Of a stretch of 64,000 nt of DNA, positions 8,354 through 16,729 are shown one piece after another; the first letter of the stretch is position 1, and the number at the start of each line of letters is the position of its first letter. Below the pieces are notes generated by a model. That model made no database searches. It was not told the origin of the DNA and saw only the letters and a program-made list of their open reading frames with translations. The position numbers and the translations under genes were made by a program. Source of the DNA: an uncultured Lachnospiraceae bacterium (GTDB lineage Bacteria > Bacillota > Clostridia > Lachnospirales > Lachnospiraceae); assembly GCA_910579495.1 (NCBI GenBank), contig CAJTVD010000001.1:53414-117413 (forward strand), given 5' to 3'.

Positions 8354-8662
8354 TCAGATTTTCATGTCAAAGCCGCCATGCCCCTTCATCACCACTTTGC
8401 CATCACTTTCCTCTTTCTTCCGTTTCCGTCCGCCATCCCCGGAATAATTACCATTTCCCTTTTCTTTTGCGTCGAACCGTCTTCCCTCATTTTCGGCGTG
8501 GTCTCCCTGATGTACCTGGCGGACTTTAGACTCCACGCTTTGATGGAACTGCTGCTGGAAATTAGACTGGTCTACCATGCCTTTATTGTCTTCGTTTTGC
8601 TTAATGGTGGTAAAGTCCTGGGCCCTTGTCACCTGTCCCTGAATTTCTACCCGGCTGATCAT
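8354..8662 (-). CDS. Small conserved flagellar-unit protein of unknown function
   Basis: A 102-residue very hydrophilic protein rich in Q, K, D, E, G and N, with no membrane segment, signal peptide or cysteine. It begins MISRVEIQGQVTRAQDF and ends GHGGFDMKI. I recall similar small proteins with an N-terminal EIQGQ and a QNEDNK segment in flagellar clusters of Lachnospiraceae, but no function is known to me. It sits between the FapA gene (49 bases upstream) and the DUF6115 gene. AAAGGA lies upstream at longer than ideal spacing. Codon use and position support it as real. Confidence 0.75.
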   Translation of the reverse strand: MISRVEIQGQVTRAQDFTTIKQNEDNKGMVDQSNFQQQFHQSVESKVRQVHQGDHAENEGRRFDAKEKGNGNYSGDGGRKRKKEESDGKVVMKGHGGFDMKI

Positions 8663-8711
8663 AAAATAACCACATCCTTTCTTTTATTACAAACCTGTTA
8701 CTAATTATTAA

Positions 8712-10313
8712 TTATAAAGGCCCCATCTTCACATCCCCCTGGGATTTTACAAACCTACAGTGGTCCGCACGGCCTTTTACAATCATAGAAACATCTGCAA
8801 TGCAGATTTTAACACCCCCATATACTTCGCTTGTCACTTCAATCCTTGCGTCATCCGTATTTTCCAGGAGCTTTTCAAGATAATCAATTTCCTTTTTCAT
8901 TTCTTCCTGCAAACGCTGGTTCTCTTTTTGCTTTTTCAGCATATCCTGAAAATTCCTTACCAGCTCCGGCTTCATATTGTTCTTCTGTGACAGCTTCTGG
9001 GCCATGGCTATCAAAACAGGCTGGGTGGCATCTATGGCCTTTTTATTCTCTTCGCTTTGCTTTAAAAGCTGCTGCAGGCGCTGTTTCATATTGGGGTCCG
9101 CCCCCACTTCCACAACCGTTGCCGCCCCCATGGATGAGCCTAAGGTTTTCACCTGGATCAGGTGCATGGCGCTTACTTTTCCGCCAGTAATAAACCCTCT
9201 CCTGCCGTTAACCAAAACCTCTGTCCCAGCCATCACTTCGCTGTGCAGGATAGATTCCGTTGACACATATCCCTTGGCATTAACTGTTGCATTTTCCAGG
9301 TACTTGGCAATTACATTTCCTTCTGCCTTTAATGTGCCCTTTTCCATCCCGTTCATGCCCCGGGCAATAATGATATTCCCTGTAGCTTCCAGGTATGCCC
9401 CTTCCACTACCCCCCTGACTTCAATATCTCCCTGGGCTTTCACCGAGAAATTGGTACACACATTCCCGTTCACCTTCACATTGCCATTATAATCAATATT
9501 GCCTGTGGAATTATCCACGTTTTCTACTTCCAGTACATTAGAAACAAAAACCCGGTCTTCCACCAAAGTCACATGCCCGTCAACATCCGAAATAATTTCC
9601 AGTTTGTCTTCTGACAAGTGGGCGTTACGCTCATGCTTGAGCACAAGCTGTTTGATGCTCCTGGGGGGGATTTTTTCACAGGCAAGGTTAATGCCCGCCT
9701 CCCCTGCATCCCCGGGAAAAAGCCTGGCAAGCACATCCCCTGCCTTACAGCAATTGACTGTATTTAAATTAAAAAAGTCTACGCTTCCGTCTTCTTTCAG
9801 TGTAGGCTTTACCGATAAATCTGTCTCAAAATAATACTCTATCCTGGCATCCTCCCCATGTCTTGGAGGCTGCCCTTTTGCAACCAATATATCTGTACAG
9901 TAAAGGGGCCGCCTGAAAAATTTCTTTAATCCCTCTTTATTGATACCATATTTGATACCTTCCTGCTGCAGGTCACTTATAAATTCCTCCGCCGTCAGCC
10001 TGGCCCCATTGGTAGAGGGGGGATAAAACCTTGCGGTTGCTGTCATCCTGTCCGGGCTTACCACAAGGGTATAGGATTCCTTCACTGCCTCAGGCATATT
10101 CCGGTTCAGGAAAATTTCGGTTTCGCCGCCCCCTTCCGGCATGACGCCCGCCAGCCCCTTTTTTAAAGCAGCCGCATCAAAACTGATCCCATTACGGGTA
10201 AGATATTCCGCCAGCTCCCTGACATTGACTGGCTTCCCCCCGTCCACAGGCGCAAATACCTTCAGCCAGGCACCGTCGCCCCCTCCGGTTATCTGGAAAT
10301 AACTATTTTTCAT
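8712..10313 (-). CDS. FapA (DUF342) family protein
   Basis: 533 residues. After an N-terminal domain (about 1-170), the middle region (about 180-400) carries repeats such as GNIDYNGNVKVNGNV, QGDIEVRGVVEGAYL and GYVSTESILHSEV, typical of the right-handed beta-helix of FapA/DUF342, distantly related in fold to bactofilins. A coiled coil (about 405-485, KQKENQRLQEEMKKEIDYLE) follows. FapA-type proteins are linked to polar flagella or cell envelope in other bacteria, with uncertain function. AGAGGAGG precedes the ATG. It is between fliA and the 102-residue protein. Confidence 0.88.
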   Translation of the reverse strand: MKNSYFQITGGGDGAWLKVFAPVDGGKPVNVRELAEYLTRNGISFDAAALKKGLAGVMPEGGGETEIFLNRNMPEAVKESYTLVVSPDRMTATARFYPPSTNGARLTAEEFISDLQQEGIKYGINKEGLKKFFRRPLYCTDILVAKGQPPRHGEDARIEYYFETDLSVKPTLKEDGSVDFFNLNTVNCCKAGDVLARLFPGDAGEAGINLACEKIPPRSIKQLVLKHERNAHLSEDKLEIISDVDGHVTLVEDRVFVSNVLEVENVDNSTGNIDYNGNVKVNGNVCTNFSVKAQGDIEVRGVVEGAYLEATGNIIIARGMNGMEKGTLKAEGNVIAKYLENATVNAKGYVSTESILHSEVMAGTEVLVNGRRGFITGGKVSAMHLIQVKTLGSSMGAATVVEVGADPNMKQRLQQLLKQSEENKKAIDATQPVLIAMAQKLSQKNNMKPELVRNFQDMLKKQKENQRLQEEMKKEIDYLEKLLENTDDARIEVTSEVYGGVKICIADVSMIVKGRADHCRFVKSQGDVKMGPL

Positions 10314-10364
10314 TCAAAACCTCCTCTGTACGATTCGGCAATATTGTCCTTTGCTATCACATTA

Positions 10365-11129
10365 CTATACGGAAAATATCCCCATATAATTCCCCATCTT
10401 CTTTTTCATTTTCTGAAGCGCCCTGGTATGGAGCTGTGATATCCTTGACTCCGATACCTCAAGCACATTACTGATTTCCTTTAAAGTCAGGTCTTCATAG
10501 TAATAAAGCAGTATCACCTTCTTTTCCTTTTCTGTCAAGAGCGAAAGTGCCTGTTCCAAAATTATCTTTAGTTCTTTTTTTTCAACTACCTCTTCCGGCC
10601 CGTCAAACCGGTACTGATTGCTCTGCTGGGCGGGGACTTCACTGCCGGACTCCATAAATTCATTTAAAGAAACCACATTGGTCACTTTCATCTGTGACTG
10701 CCAGGCAAGGTAATCGTCCTCAGATATTCCCAGGCTCCCGGCAATCTCCTCATCTGTAGCAGCCCTGCCTGTAGCAGTCTCAATTTCTTTCATGGCTGCG
10801 TCAATTTTTTTCTGTTTCTGCCTGATCGTCCGGGGGATCCAATCCATCTTCCTGATCTGGTCAAGAATCGCACCCCTGATGCGAAGGCTGGCATAGGTTT
10901 CAAATTTGACAGCTTTCATGCTGTCAAATTTGTCTATGGCGTCTATCAGCCCAAAAATGCCATAGCTTACCAAATCGTCATATTCCACATTATATCCCAG
11001 ATACATGCTAAGGCGCCCTGCCACCAGCTTAACCAACGGCGCATATTCTAATATAAGCTTTTCCCTGATTTCAGGTGATTTCGTTTTCCCGTAATTTTCC
11101 CAAAGCTTATTGCGTCCTGCCTCGTCCAT
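10365..11129 (-). CDS. fliA: RNA polymerase sigma factor for flagellar genes (sigma-28 / FliA/WhiG family)
   Basis: 254 residues with regions 2, 3 and 4: YDDLVSYGIFGLIDAIDKFD (region 2), RGAILDQIRKMDWIPRTIR (region 3.0) and a C-terminal helix-turn-helix LKEISNVLEVSESRISQLH (region 4.2). The DWIPR segment is typical of the FliA/SigD group. It should direct late flagellar and chemotaxis genes such as flagellin, which are outside this window. ATG at 11129 is preferred over 11141 because GGAGGGAG sits just before it. No flgM anti-sigma gene is visible nearby. Confidence 0.95.
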   Translation of the reverse strand: MDEAGRNKLWENYGKTKSPEIREKLILEYAPLVKLVAGRLSMYLGYNVEYDDLVSYGIFGLIDAIDKFDSMKAVKFETYASLRIRGAILDQIRKMDWIPRTIRQKQKKIDAAMKEIETATGRAATDEEIAGSLGISEDDYLAWQSQMKVTNVVSLNEFMESGSEVPAQQSNQYRFDGPEEVVEKKELKIILEQALSLLTEKEKKVILLYYYEDLTLKEISNVLEVSESRISQLHTRALQKMKKKMGNYMGIFSV

Positions 11130-11151
11130 TGCTCCCTCCATTACCTAAAGA

Positions 11152-11448
11152 TTATGCATTTTCCCCTGCCATCTCTTCTCCTGTACTGTCAACTGCACTT
11201 TCCCCGTCCTGTGTAAGAGCTTCCTTCTCTATGACTTCCCCCTCTTTTGCTTCTGCTTCCCTGATCTGATCTACAAAAGTACCCACCCTTTTCTGGATAA
11301 AACATCCTGCCAGATAAAAAATCACAAGCACCGCCAGAAGCACGTAAAGTGTCTGCTTTGTAGAATAATGAAAATAAAACATCAAGATACTCGCTACAGC
11401 CCCCGCAAGAAGCATTAAAAACGGGGCAAACAACTTACCTTTTTTCAT
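11152..11448 (-). CDS. Small two-helix membrane protein of the fla/che unit
   Basis: 98 residues with two hydrophobic segments (about 8-24 and 32-49) followed by a soluble, acidic tail. Its ATG overlaps the cheD stop as ATGA, indicating translational coupling. Not recognised as a named family; small membrane proteins at this place between cheD and the sigma factor are common in clostridial fla/che clusters. No motif suggests a function. Confidence 0.8.
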   Translation of the reverse strand: MKKGKLFAPFLMLLAGAVASILMFYFHYSTKQTLYVLLAVLVIFYLAGCFIQKRVGTFVDQIREAEAKEGEVIEKEALTQDGESAVDSTGEEMAGENA

Positions 11449-11930
11449 ATTACTTTCTCCGGCATCCCCACAGACCGAATGACAAAATCTCCGCTCTTGG
11501 GATAAAAAATTACCGTCCTTCCATAATTTTTTCCGGTATCCTGGGCAAGGATGGGTATCTTTAACTGGGCAAGCTTTTTTTTGCTTGCCGTCACGTTCCG
11601 GTCCCCCACACGTATCATGTCGCTTTTGCTCCCAAAAGCAAACATCTGGGCACCGCCGGCAATCTTAGCCACCAGCCGGCTTCTGTTTGCGCCCATACGC
11701 ACAATCTCCTTCACCATGTCCTCTATTCCCGTGTCCGCAAACTTTGGCCTGTTTGAGTTGTTTTTAATTTCTGTACTGTCTGGCAGCATAATATGTGCCA
11801 GCCCTCCAATACCTGTCCCCGGATCTCTGATAGCAATTCCCACGCAGGAACCAAGCCCTAATGTTGTCACTGCGTCATCGCCCCTGCAGGTTTTCCAGTC
11901 AGCCATTCCCACTTTAATCACTTCACTCAT
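11445..11930 (-). CDS. cheD: Chemoreceptor glutamine deamidase CheD
   Basis: CheD deamidates glutamines in chemoreceptors and, in Bacillus, binds CheC to tune adaptation. The 161 residues contain the catalytic cysteine in LGLGSCVG (Cys29) and histidine in LAHIMLP (His46), plus KIAGGAQMF and GRTVIFYP, all typical. It follows cheC by 37 bases and overlaps the next gene by 4. Confidence 0.95.
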   Translation of the reverse strand: MSEVIKVGMADWKTCRGDDAVTTLGLGSCVGIAIRDPGTGIGGLAHIMLPDSTEIKNNSNRPKFADTGIEDMVKEIVRMGANRSRLVAKIAGGAQMFAFGSKSDMIRVGDRNVTASKKKLAQLKIPILAQDTGKNYGRTVIFYPKSGDFVIRSVGMPEKVI

Positions 11931-11967
11931 CTTACAAAGAATCTCCCGTTTCTTTTTCTTCCGAACC

Positions 11968-12603
11968 CTAAATTACACCAAGCGACGTCAAAATTCTCTG
12001 ATAAGACTCCATTTCCGGAATCATAATAAAATATCCATCCAAATCCACATCATCTGAAAACTGGGTCTCTATCAGCAGAATCTTATCTCCCAAGACGCCG
12101 AACTCCACCGCCGGAACACTAAGAAGAGCGGCCGCCATATCAATTCCAACCTGAGGGATTGACGGATAAATCTTTAAGTTGGTAAGCCCGGACAGTGCAT
12201 TTAAATACGCACCTGTGATGATATTCCCTACCTCTTTGATGGCAGAAAGCTCCATCTCGCCAAACACATATTCGTCTGCCGTTTCCTCATCTATACCAAG
12301 CATCCCACACATCAGCTTATTCACCAGATGGGCCGCCGCAAATTTGGGGAGTATAAACATCATACTGCCGTCTACATCCCCGCCAACTTGCAGGTAAATG
12401 CCAACCATAATCTGATCGTCGCCTCCCACTATGTCTCCCAGCTCCTGGAATTCAAGCAGCCTAACCTGCGGCACTGACATATCTACCTTACAGTCTATCA
12501 TCTGGGCAAGAGCTGTAGTGGCATTACCGGCGCCAATATTGCCCAGCTCTTTCAGCACATCAAAATATTGGTTTGTCAATTGCTCCATACTAAGGTCCTT
12601 CAT
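11968..12603 (-). CDS. cheC: CheY-P phosphatase CheC
   Basis: CheC dephosphorylates CheY-P and is stimulated by CheD. Two phosphatase-type helices are visible: ELGNIGAGNATTALAQM near the N terminus and AIKEVGNIITGAYLNALS near residue 130, each with the expected acid and asparagine. Both sites appear intact. ATG at 12603 has AGGAGGGG upstream and is preferred over ATG at 12621. CheC shares its fold with the N-terminal part of FliY, also in this unit. Confidence 0.95.
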   Translation of the reverse strand: MKDLSMEQLTNQYFDVLKELGNIGAGNATTALAQMIDCKVDMSVPQVRLLEFQELGDIVGGDDQIMVGIYLQVGGDVDGSMMFILPKFAAAHLVNKLMCGMLGIDEETADEYVFGEMELSAIKEVGNIITGAYLNALSGLTNLKIYPSIPQVGIDMAAALLSVPAVEFGVLGDKILLIETQFSDDVDLDGYFIMIPEMESYQRILTSLGVI

Positions 12604-12647
12604 GGCCCCTCCTATATACATTACATTCTATTTTTCTGTTTCCTAAT

Positions 12648-13130
12648 TTATTTCTCCATCGCTACCGCACTGAGGTCTAAGAGAGAAATCAGCTCCTGGC
12701 CATGTTTTCCTATGCCGGAAATGAAATTATTCTTTTCTTCCTTGCCGTCATAGGATGCTTTCTCAATTTCGTGTATGCCAAGGGTGACAACCTCCTTTAC
12801 CTCGTCCACAATGATCCCGATCATCCCATGCTGTTCCATTTTGAGAATAATAATCCTGGTAGCCTTGGTAATTTCATCCGCCGGAAGATCCATTTTAAGG
12901 CGCAGGCTCATAACCGGGATCACTTCCCCGCGGAGGTTGATCACGCCTTTTAAGTAATCCGCCACTTTGGGTACCCTGGTAATATGCTGCATCCGCACAA
13001 TATTATCCACAAATTTGATATCTATGCCATACTGCTCATTTCCAAGCTTGATCACAATAAACTGGATGGTATTGTATTCAGTCCGCTCGTCAGCCAGTTT
13101 TTTTACGCTAGGTAATTTTACTTCTTCCAT
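12648..13130 (-). CDS. cheW: Chemotaxis coupling protein CheW
   Basis: CheW links chemoreceptors to the kinase CheA. The 160-residue single-domain protein shows the CheW pattern: FIVIKLGNEQYGIDI, ITRVPKVADYLKGVINLRG, VIPVMSLR and FISGIGKHGQELISLLDL. It lies between cheA (16 bases upstream) and cheC. Confidence 0.96.
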   Translation of the reverse strand: MEEVKLPSVKKLADERTEYNTIQFIVIKLGNEQYGIDIKFVDNIVRMQHITRVPKVADYLKGVINLRGEVIPVMSLRLKMDLPADEITKATRIIILKMEQHGMIGIIVDEVKEVVTLGIHEIEKASYDGKEEKNNFISGIGKHGQELISLLDLSAVAMEK

Positions 13131-13146
13131 TGTCCTTCCCCCTGTC

Positions 13147-15282
13147 CTATATCAATGCATTGGCATCCAGAATCAGTGCCACTTCCCCATCGCCTAATAT
13201 GGTCGCGCCGCTGATAATCTTGCATTTACTAATGTACCTGCCAAGCGATTTGATAACGATTTCCTGCTGGCCCATAAGTTCGTCCGTTACCAGGCCTGCA
13301 AGCTTTTCACCCTTTTTCACAATTACCACTACCATATTTTCATCCGGTGACTTACTGCTCTCAATATCCAGTTCCTTGCTCAGCCTGATAATAGGGATTA
13401 CCGTATCCCGCAGGCTGATAACTTCCCGGTTCTGGACAAGCTTGATATCGCCGGGCTTAATATCCTCAATGGTCTGGATACTGCCTAAGGAAATAGCATA
13501 CTTTTCCCCTCCTACAGTAACCATCAGCGCCTGGATGATCGCCAGCGTAAGGGGAAGCCTGATGATCCATGTACTTCCTTCCTCCAGCTTGGATTTCACT
13601 TCCACTTCCCCGCTCAAGGCCTCAATCTTTGATTTTACCACATCAAGCCCAACACCCCTGCCGGAGACATCGGATATCTGTTTGGCTGTGGAAAATCCCG
13701 CATTGAACAGAAGGTTGATGATTTCCTTCTCTGTCATGTTCTCGCCCTGGTCAGGAGTGATCACGCCCCGTTCAATGGCTTTATTCTTTACTGCTTCCAC
13801 ATCAATGCCATTGCCGTCGTCCCTGACCTCAATGACAACATTATTGCCATCCTGGTAAGCATCCAGGAAAATAGAACCAACCTCCGGTTTTCCCCTGTGG
13901 GCGCGTACTTCAGCGGATTCCAGCCCATGGTCTGCAGAATTGCGCAAAAGATGCATCAGGGGATCCCCAATTTCATCCACCACTGTCCTGTCAAGTTCTG
14001 TCTCCTCACCGGACATATGCAGTTCCATTTTCTTGTTCAGCTTCTTTGACAGGTCCCTGATCATTCTGGGGAATTTACTTACAACACTTTCAATGGGAAC
14101 CATCCTCACCTTCATAACCGATTCATGAAGATTGGTGGTCACACTCTCCAAATATTCAATGTGCTCGTTAAAGCCGGAACCGGACATCCCATCTGCGCTG
14201 GAAGCGGATACCAGTGAATTCTTGGCAATGATCAGCTCACTTACCAGATTCATTAGCACATCCAGCTTCTCTATATCTACCCTCACCGTCCTGTTGACCA
14301 CAGGCTTACCCCCGGCCTTTTTATCCCCTGATTTGGCGGAACCGGAAGCAATGGACGGTGCGGAGGATACCGGCACCGGGACAGCCGCTGCAGGCTTTAT
14401 TTCCTGTTCTGCCTGGGCTGGCGTATCTGCCCCAATGCCATTCTTGGCAAAGTCTTCTTCTTTTATTAACGACGGCTCCCTGGTGGCATAGGGCGCACCT
14501 AACACTCTTTCGATTTCTGAAACATTCCTCGCAACCTGCAGGATCTCCTCAAGAGGGTATTCCGAGACAATGATCAGGCTGAAATCTAAGTCAAACTTTT
14601 CATCTTCTATATCCTGGGCAGGGGGATTGCAGACAATAATATCTGCCTTTTCCTCTACCGCTTTGTAAACAAGAAAAGCCCTGGCCGATTTTAACAGGCA
14701 GCTCTCCTGTACATGGACTGTCAGCCCATAAACACTTTTCCCCTGGCTCCTGGCTGTGGAAAATACCAGAAGCTCCGAATCGCTGAGCTTGATCTCTGTC
14801 CATTTTTCAGTATATTCTTCTTCCTCAGGCTGTTCCGGCAGCGCTTCTTCCACAGGCTGGGGCTGGGGCTGGCCCTGGGCCTTTTTCTCTTCCCTGCCGC
14901 CCTGTTTGAGGAACTCGTTCAGCTGGTTAATAAGCTGCTGGTTTTCATTGGTCCCTTCATCGGCTGTTTCCTGGATATTGCTGGTGTATTCCTCCAGGGC
15001 ATCCAGGCACTGGAACAGGGTATCTATCAGGTTGGACTTCACCTTCATGGTTCCGTTCCTGATCTCCGAAAAAACATTTTCCATGTCATGGGTAAGGTTC
15101 TGCATCCGTTTATATCCCATGGTTCCCGCCATACCTTTAAGGGAGTGTGCGGCACGGAAAATTTCATTAATAGTATCCACGTCCTCCGGTTCCTGTTCAA
15201 GCTTTAATATCTGCCCGTTCAGGCTTTCCAAATGTTCTTTTGTTTCATCCAGAAAAATCTCAAGATATTGATTCACATCCAT
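13147..15282 (-). CDS. cheA: Chemotaxis histidine kinase CheA
   Basis: 711 residues with the full five-domain layout. P1 (Hpt) has the phospho-accepting histidine in AAHSLKGMAG (His46). A linker of Q, P and E leads to one P2 CheY/CheB-binding domain (about 165-270). A second linker of A, P and S precedes the P3 dimerisation helices (about 335-400). P4 is the ATPase with HLLRNSADHGLE (N box) and VRDDGNGID (G1), and GRGVGLDVVK (G2). The C-terminal P5 CheW-like domain starts near residue 570. Its ATG is 2 bases after the cheB stop, so the two are coupled. Confidence 0.97.
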   Translation of the reverse strand: MDVNQYLEIFLDETKEHLESLNGQILKLEQEPEDVDTINEIFRAAHSLKGMAGTMGYKRMQNLTHDMENVFSEIRNGTMKVKSNLIDTLFQCLDALEEYTSNIQETADEGTNENQQLINQLNEFLKQGGREEKKAQGQPQPQPVEEALPEQPEEEEYTEKWTEIKLSDSELLVFSTARSQGKSVYGLTVHVQESCLLKSARAFLVYKAVEEKADIIVCNPPAQDIEDEKFDLDFSLIIVSEYPLEEILQVARNVSEIERVLGAPYATREPSLIKEEDFAKNGIGADTPAQAEQEIKPAAAVPVPVSSAPSIASGSAKSGDKKAGGKPVVNRTVRVDIEKLDVLMNLVSELIIAKNSLVSASSADGMSGSGFNEHIEYLESVTTNLHESVMKVRMVPIESVVSKFPRMIRDLSKKLNKKMELHMSGEETELDRTVVDEIGDPLMHLLRNSADHGLESAEVRAHRGKPEVGSIFLDAYQDGNNVVIEVRDDGNGIDVEAVKNKAIERGVITPDQGENMTEKEIINLLFNAGFSTAKQISDVSGRGVGLDVVKSKIEALSGEVEVKSKLEEGSTWIIRLPLTLAIIQALMVTVGGEKYAISLGSIQTIEDIKPGDIKLVQNREVISLRDTVIPIIRLSKELDIESSKSPDENMVVVIVKKGEKLAGLVTDELMGQQEIVIKSLGRYISKCKIISGATILGDGEVALILDANALI

Positions 15283-15284
15283 AG

Positions 15285-15890
15285 TTAAACTACCCCCACG
15301 TTCTTCACAATTTCCTGTGCAATTTGTTCTAACGATATTCCCCTGCCGGAAAGCCCCGCCAGGACAACGCTCCTTGGCATTCCATATACGGCGCAGGTGG
15401 CTTCGCTCTGGGCGAACACCGTTATTTTCTTCTTTAATTTCAGATTCTTAATCCCTGCTGTCCCGTCTGCTCCCATGCCGGTAAGAACTGCACACACTAC
15501 TTCCTCAAAGCTGCAGGCCCCCAATGACTCATACATATAATTGGCACAGGGGCGCACCCCTTCCCTGGGGGGCTCATCTGAATAGCGTATCAAGTGCCGT
15601 GCCCCGCTTTTAACCGCCTTCATATGCCTGCCTCCCCTGGCAAGATAAACCTGTCCGGGAAGTAGCACATCCCCTTCCGCCGCCTCCTTTACAGCAATTG
15701 GACTGAGCATATTAAGCCGCCCTGCTAATGCTTCTGTAAATCCCGCCGGCATATGCTGCACGATCATAACAGGCGCGTTCAAATTGGATGGCAGCAACGG
15801 GATTAATTTCTGCAATGCCTTAGGTCCGCCGGTAGAACTGGCAATTGCGACAATTTTTTTTCCGGCTTTCAATTCATCTGCCTTTATCAT
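15285..15890 (-). CDS. cheB: CheB-type receptor methylesterase, catalytic domain only (no receiver domain)
   Basis: The 201 residues cover only the methylesterase domain of CheB. The catalytic triad is visible as IASSTGGP (serine), VQHMPAGF (histidine) and GMGADGTAG (aspartate). The N-terminal receiver domain and linker of usual CheB (about 150 residues) are missing, and the 98 bases upstream contain no remnant of it. Without a receiver, control by CheA phosphorylation would not be possible directly. It lies between the pilZ gene and cheA. Shine-Dalgarno is weak (GGTGAG). Confidence 0.9.
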   Translation of the reverse strand: MIKADELKAGKKIVAIASSTGGPKALQKLIPLLPSNLNAPVMIVQHMPAGFTEALAGRLNMLSPIAVKEAAEGDVLLPGQVYLARGGRHMKAVKSGARHLIRYSDEPPREGVRPCANYMYESLGACSFEEVVCAVLTGMGADGTAGIKNLKLKKKITVFAQSEATCAVYGMPRSVVLAGLSGRGISLEQIAQEIVKNVGVV

Positions 15891-15965
15891 GATAGACTTT
15901 TCTCACCATCCGTTTTCCCTAATATGTAATAGTATATCACAAACTGCACTTCACATAAGTGCAAA

Positions 15966-15990
15966 GTAACTATAGAACATCTTTTCTTCT
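15966..15990. repeat. Inverted repeat at the end of the pilZ gene
   Basis: CTATAGAA and TTCTATAG form perfect 8-base arms separated by 9 bases. The repeat includes the pilZ stop codon and lies in the 98-base gap before cheB. A second inverted repeat GCACTT-ATGTG-AAGTGC follows at about 15945-15962. There is no T run, so a terminator is unlikely; a processing or binding site is possible. Confidence 0.5.
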
Positions 15991-16711
15991 ATAGAATTCC
16001 TTTCTTTCTGTGTTTTCTTTCCTCTTCAAATATGAACCGGATAATCTCTTCCCGTTCTTTTGGGTCAAGGCTTACAAACTGGACACGGTGCTCATAGGTC
16101 CCACGGTTATCTTCCAGCTCCCTCATCCTGAGGACCTTTGCCACCAGTACACATTCTTTCTCTTTGCCGTCAACTTTCAGCGTGCATCCACAATATAAAA
16201 AGCTGTCCGGCTTATAGACATATCTCCCTACAAAGCGCATGCCGCCCCCGCTGATATCCACCACAATAGCTTTCTTTAGGGGAAGCCCTGGCACCAGGAA
16301 GCGTTCCTCTCTCAAAACTGCCTCTACTTCTTCATCCTCAAGGAGCCTGACACCAATCTCCAGAGTACAGTTTAACCGGTAAAATTCTCTGCGTTGGAAT
16401 TTTTTCAGGCTGCTAATCAGCTCAAAAAGTAAAATATGTTTATTTTCAGATTTGTATTTATCTACGATCTTTGCAGAGCATTGGTACTGGCGGCCTGATG
16501 CCGTATAAATATACAGGTCATAATCGGAATTTACCGGAAGCGGTATCAGCTTGTTTTTCTCAATGGGGACTAATACTTCTATCCGGTCTTCCGAGATGGT
16601 ATCCCATATCAGCGATTTATACATCTGCCTTGTTACTGCATTCGTCAGCCTTGCCCGGCTTATGGATTGTATTTCAATTCTGTTTCCTGGTTCAATATAT
16701 TTTGACAACAT
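15989..16711 (-). CDS. Flagellar PilZ domain protein (YcgR-like), probable c-di-GMP effector
   Basis: 240 residues with a YcgR-type N-terminal barrel (about 1-105) and a C-terminal PilZ domain. The PilZ binding motifs are present: QRREFYR (the RxxxR motif) and DISGGGMRF (D/NxSxxG). Such proteins bind cyclic di-GMP and brake or redirect the flagellar motor, so this is likely the link between c-di-GMP and motility here. The gene lies between flhG (18 bases upstream) and cheB. The ATG is preceded by a purine-rich GGGGGGAGAGGG. Confidence 0.9.
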   Translation of the reverse strand: MLSKYIEPGNRIEIQSISRARLTNAVTRQMYKSLIWDTISEDRIEVLVPIEKNKLIPLPVNSDYDLYIYTASGRQYQCSAKIVDKYKSENKHILLFELISSLKKFQRREFYRLNCTLEIGVRLLEDEEVEAVLREERFLVPGLPLKKAIVVDISGGGMRFVGRYVYKPDSFLYCGCTLKVDGKEKECVLVAKVLRMRELEDNRGTYEHRVQFVSLDPKEREEIIRFIFEEERKHRKKGIL

Positions 16712-16729
16712 CCCTCTCCCCCCTCTTTC

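Noticed and set aside
13130..13858. Long plus-strand open frame antisense to cheA
   Set aside because: Entirely opposite a complete CheA; hydrophobic-serine-rich composition typical of antisense frames.
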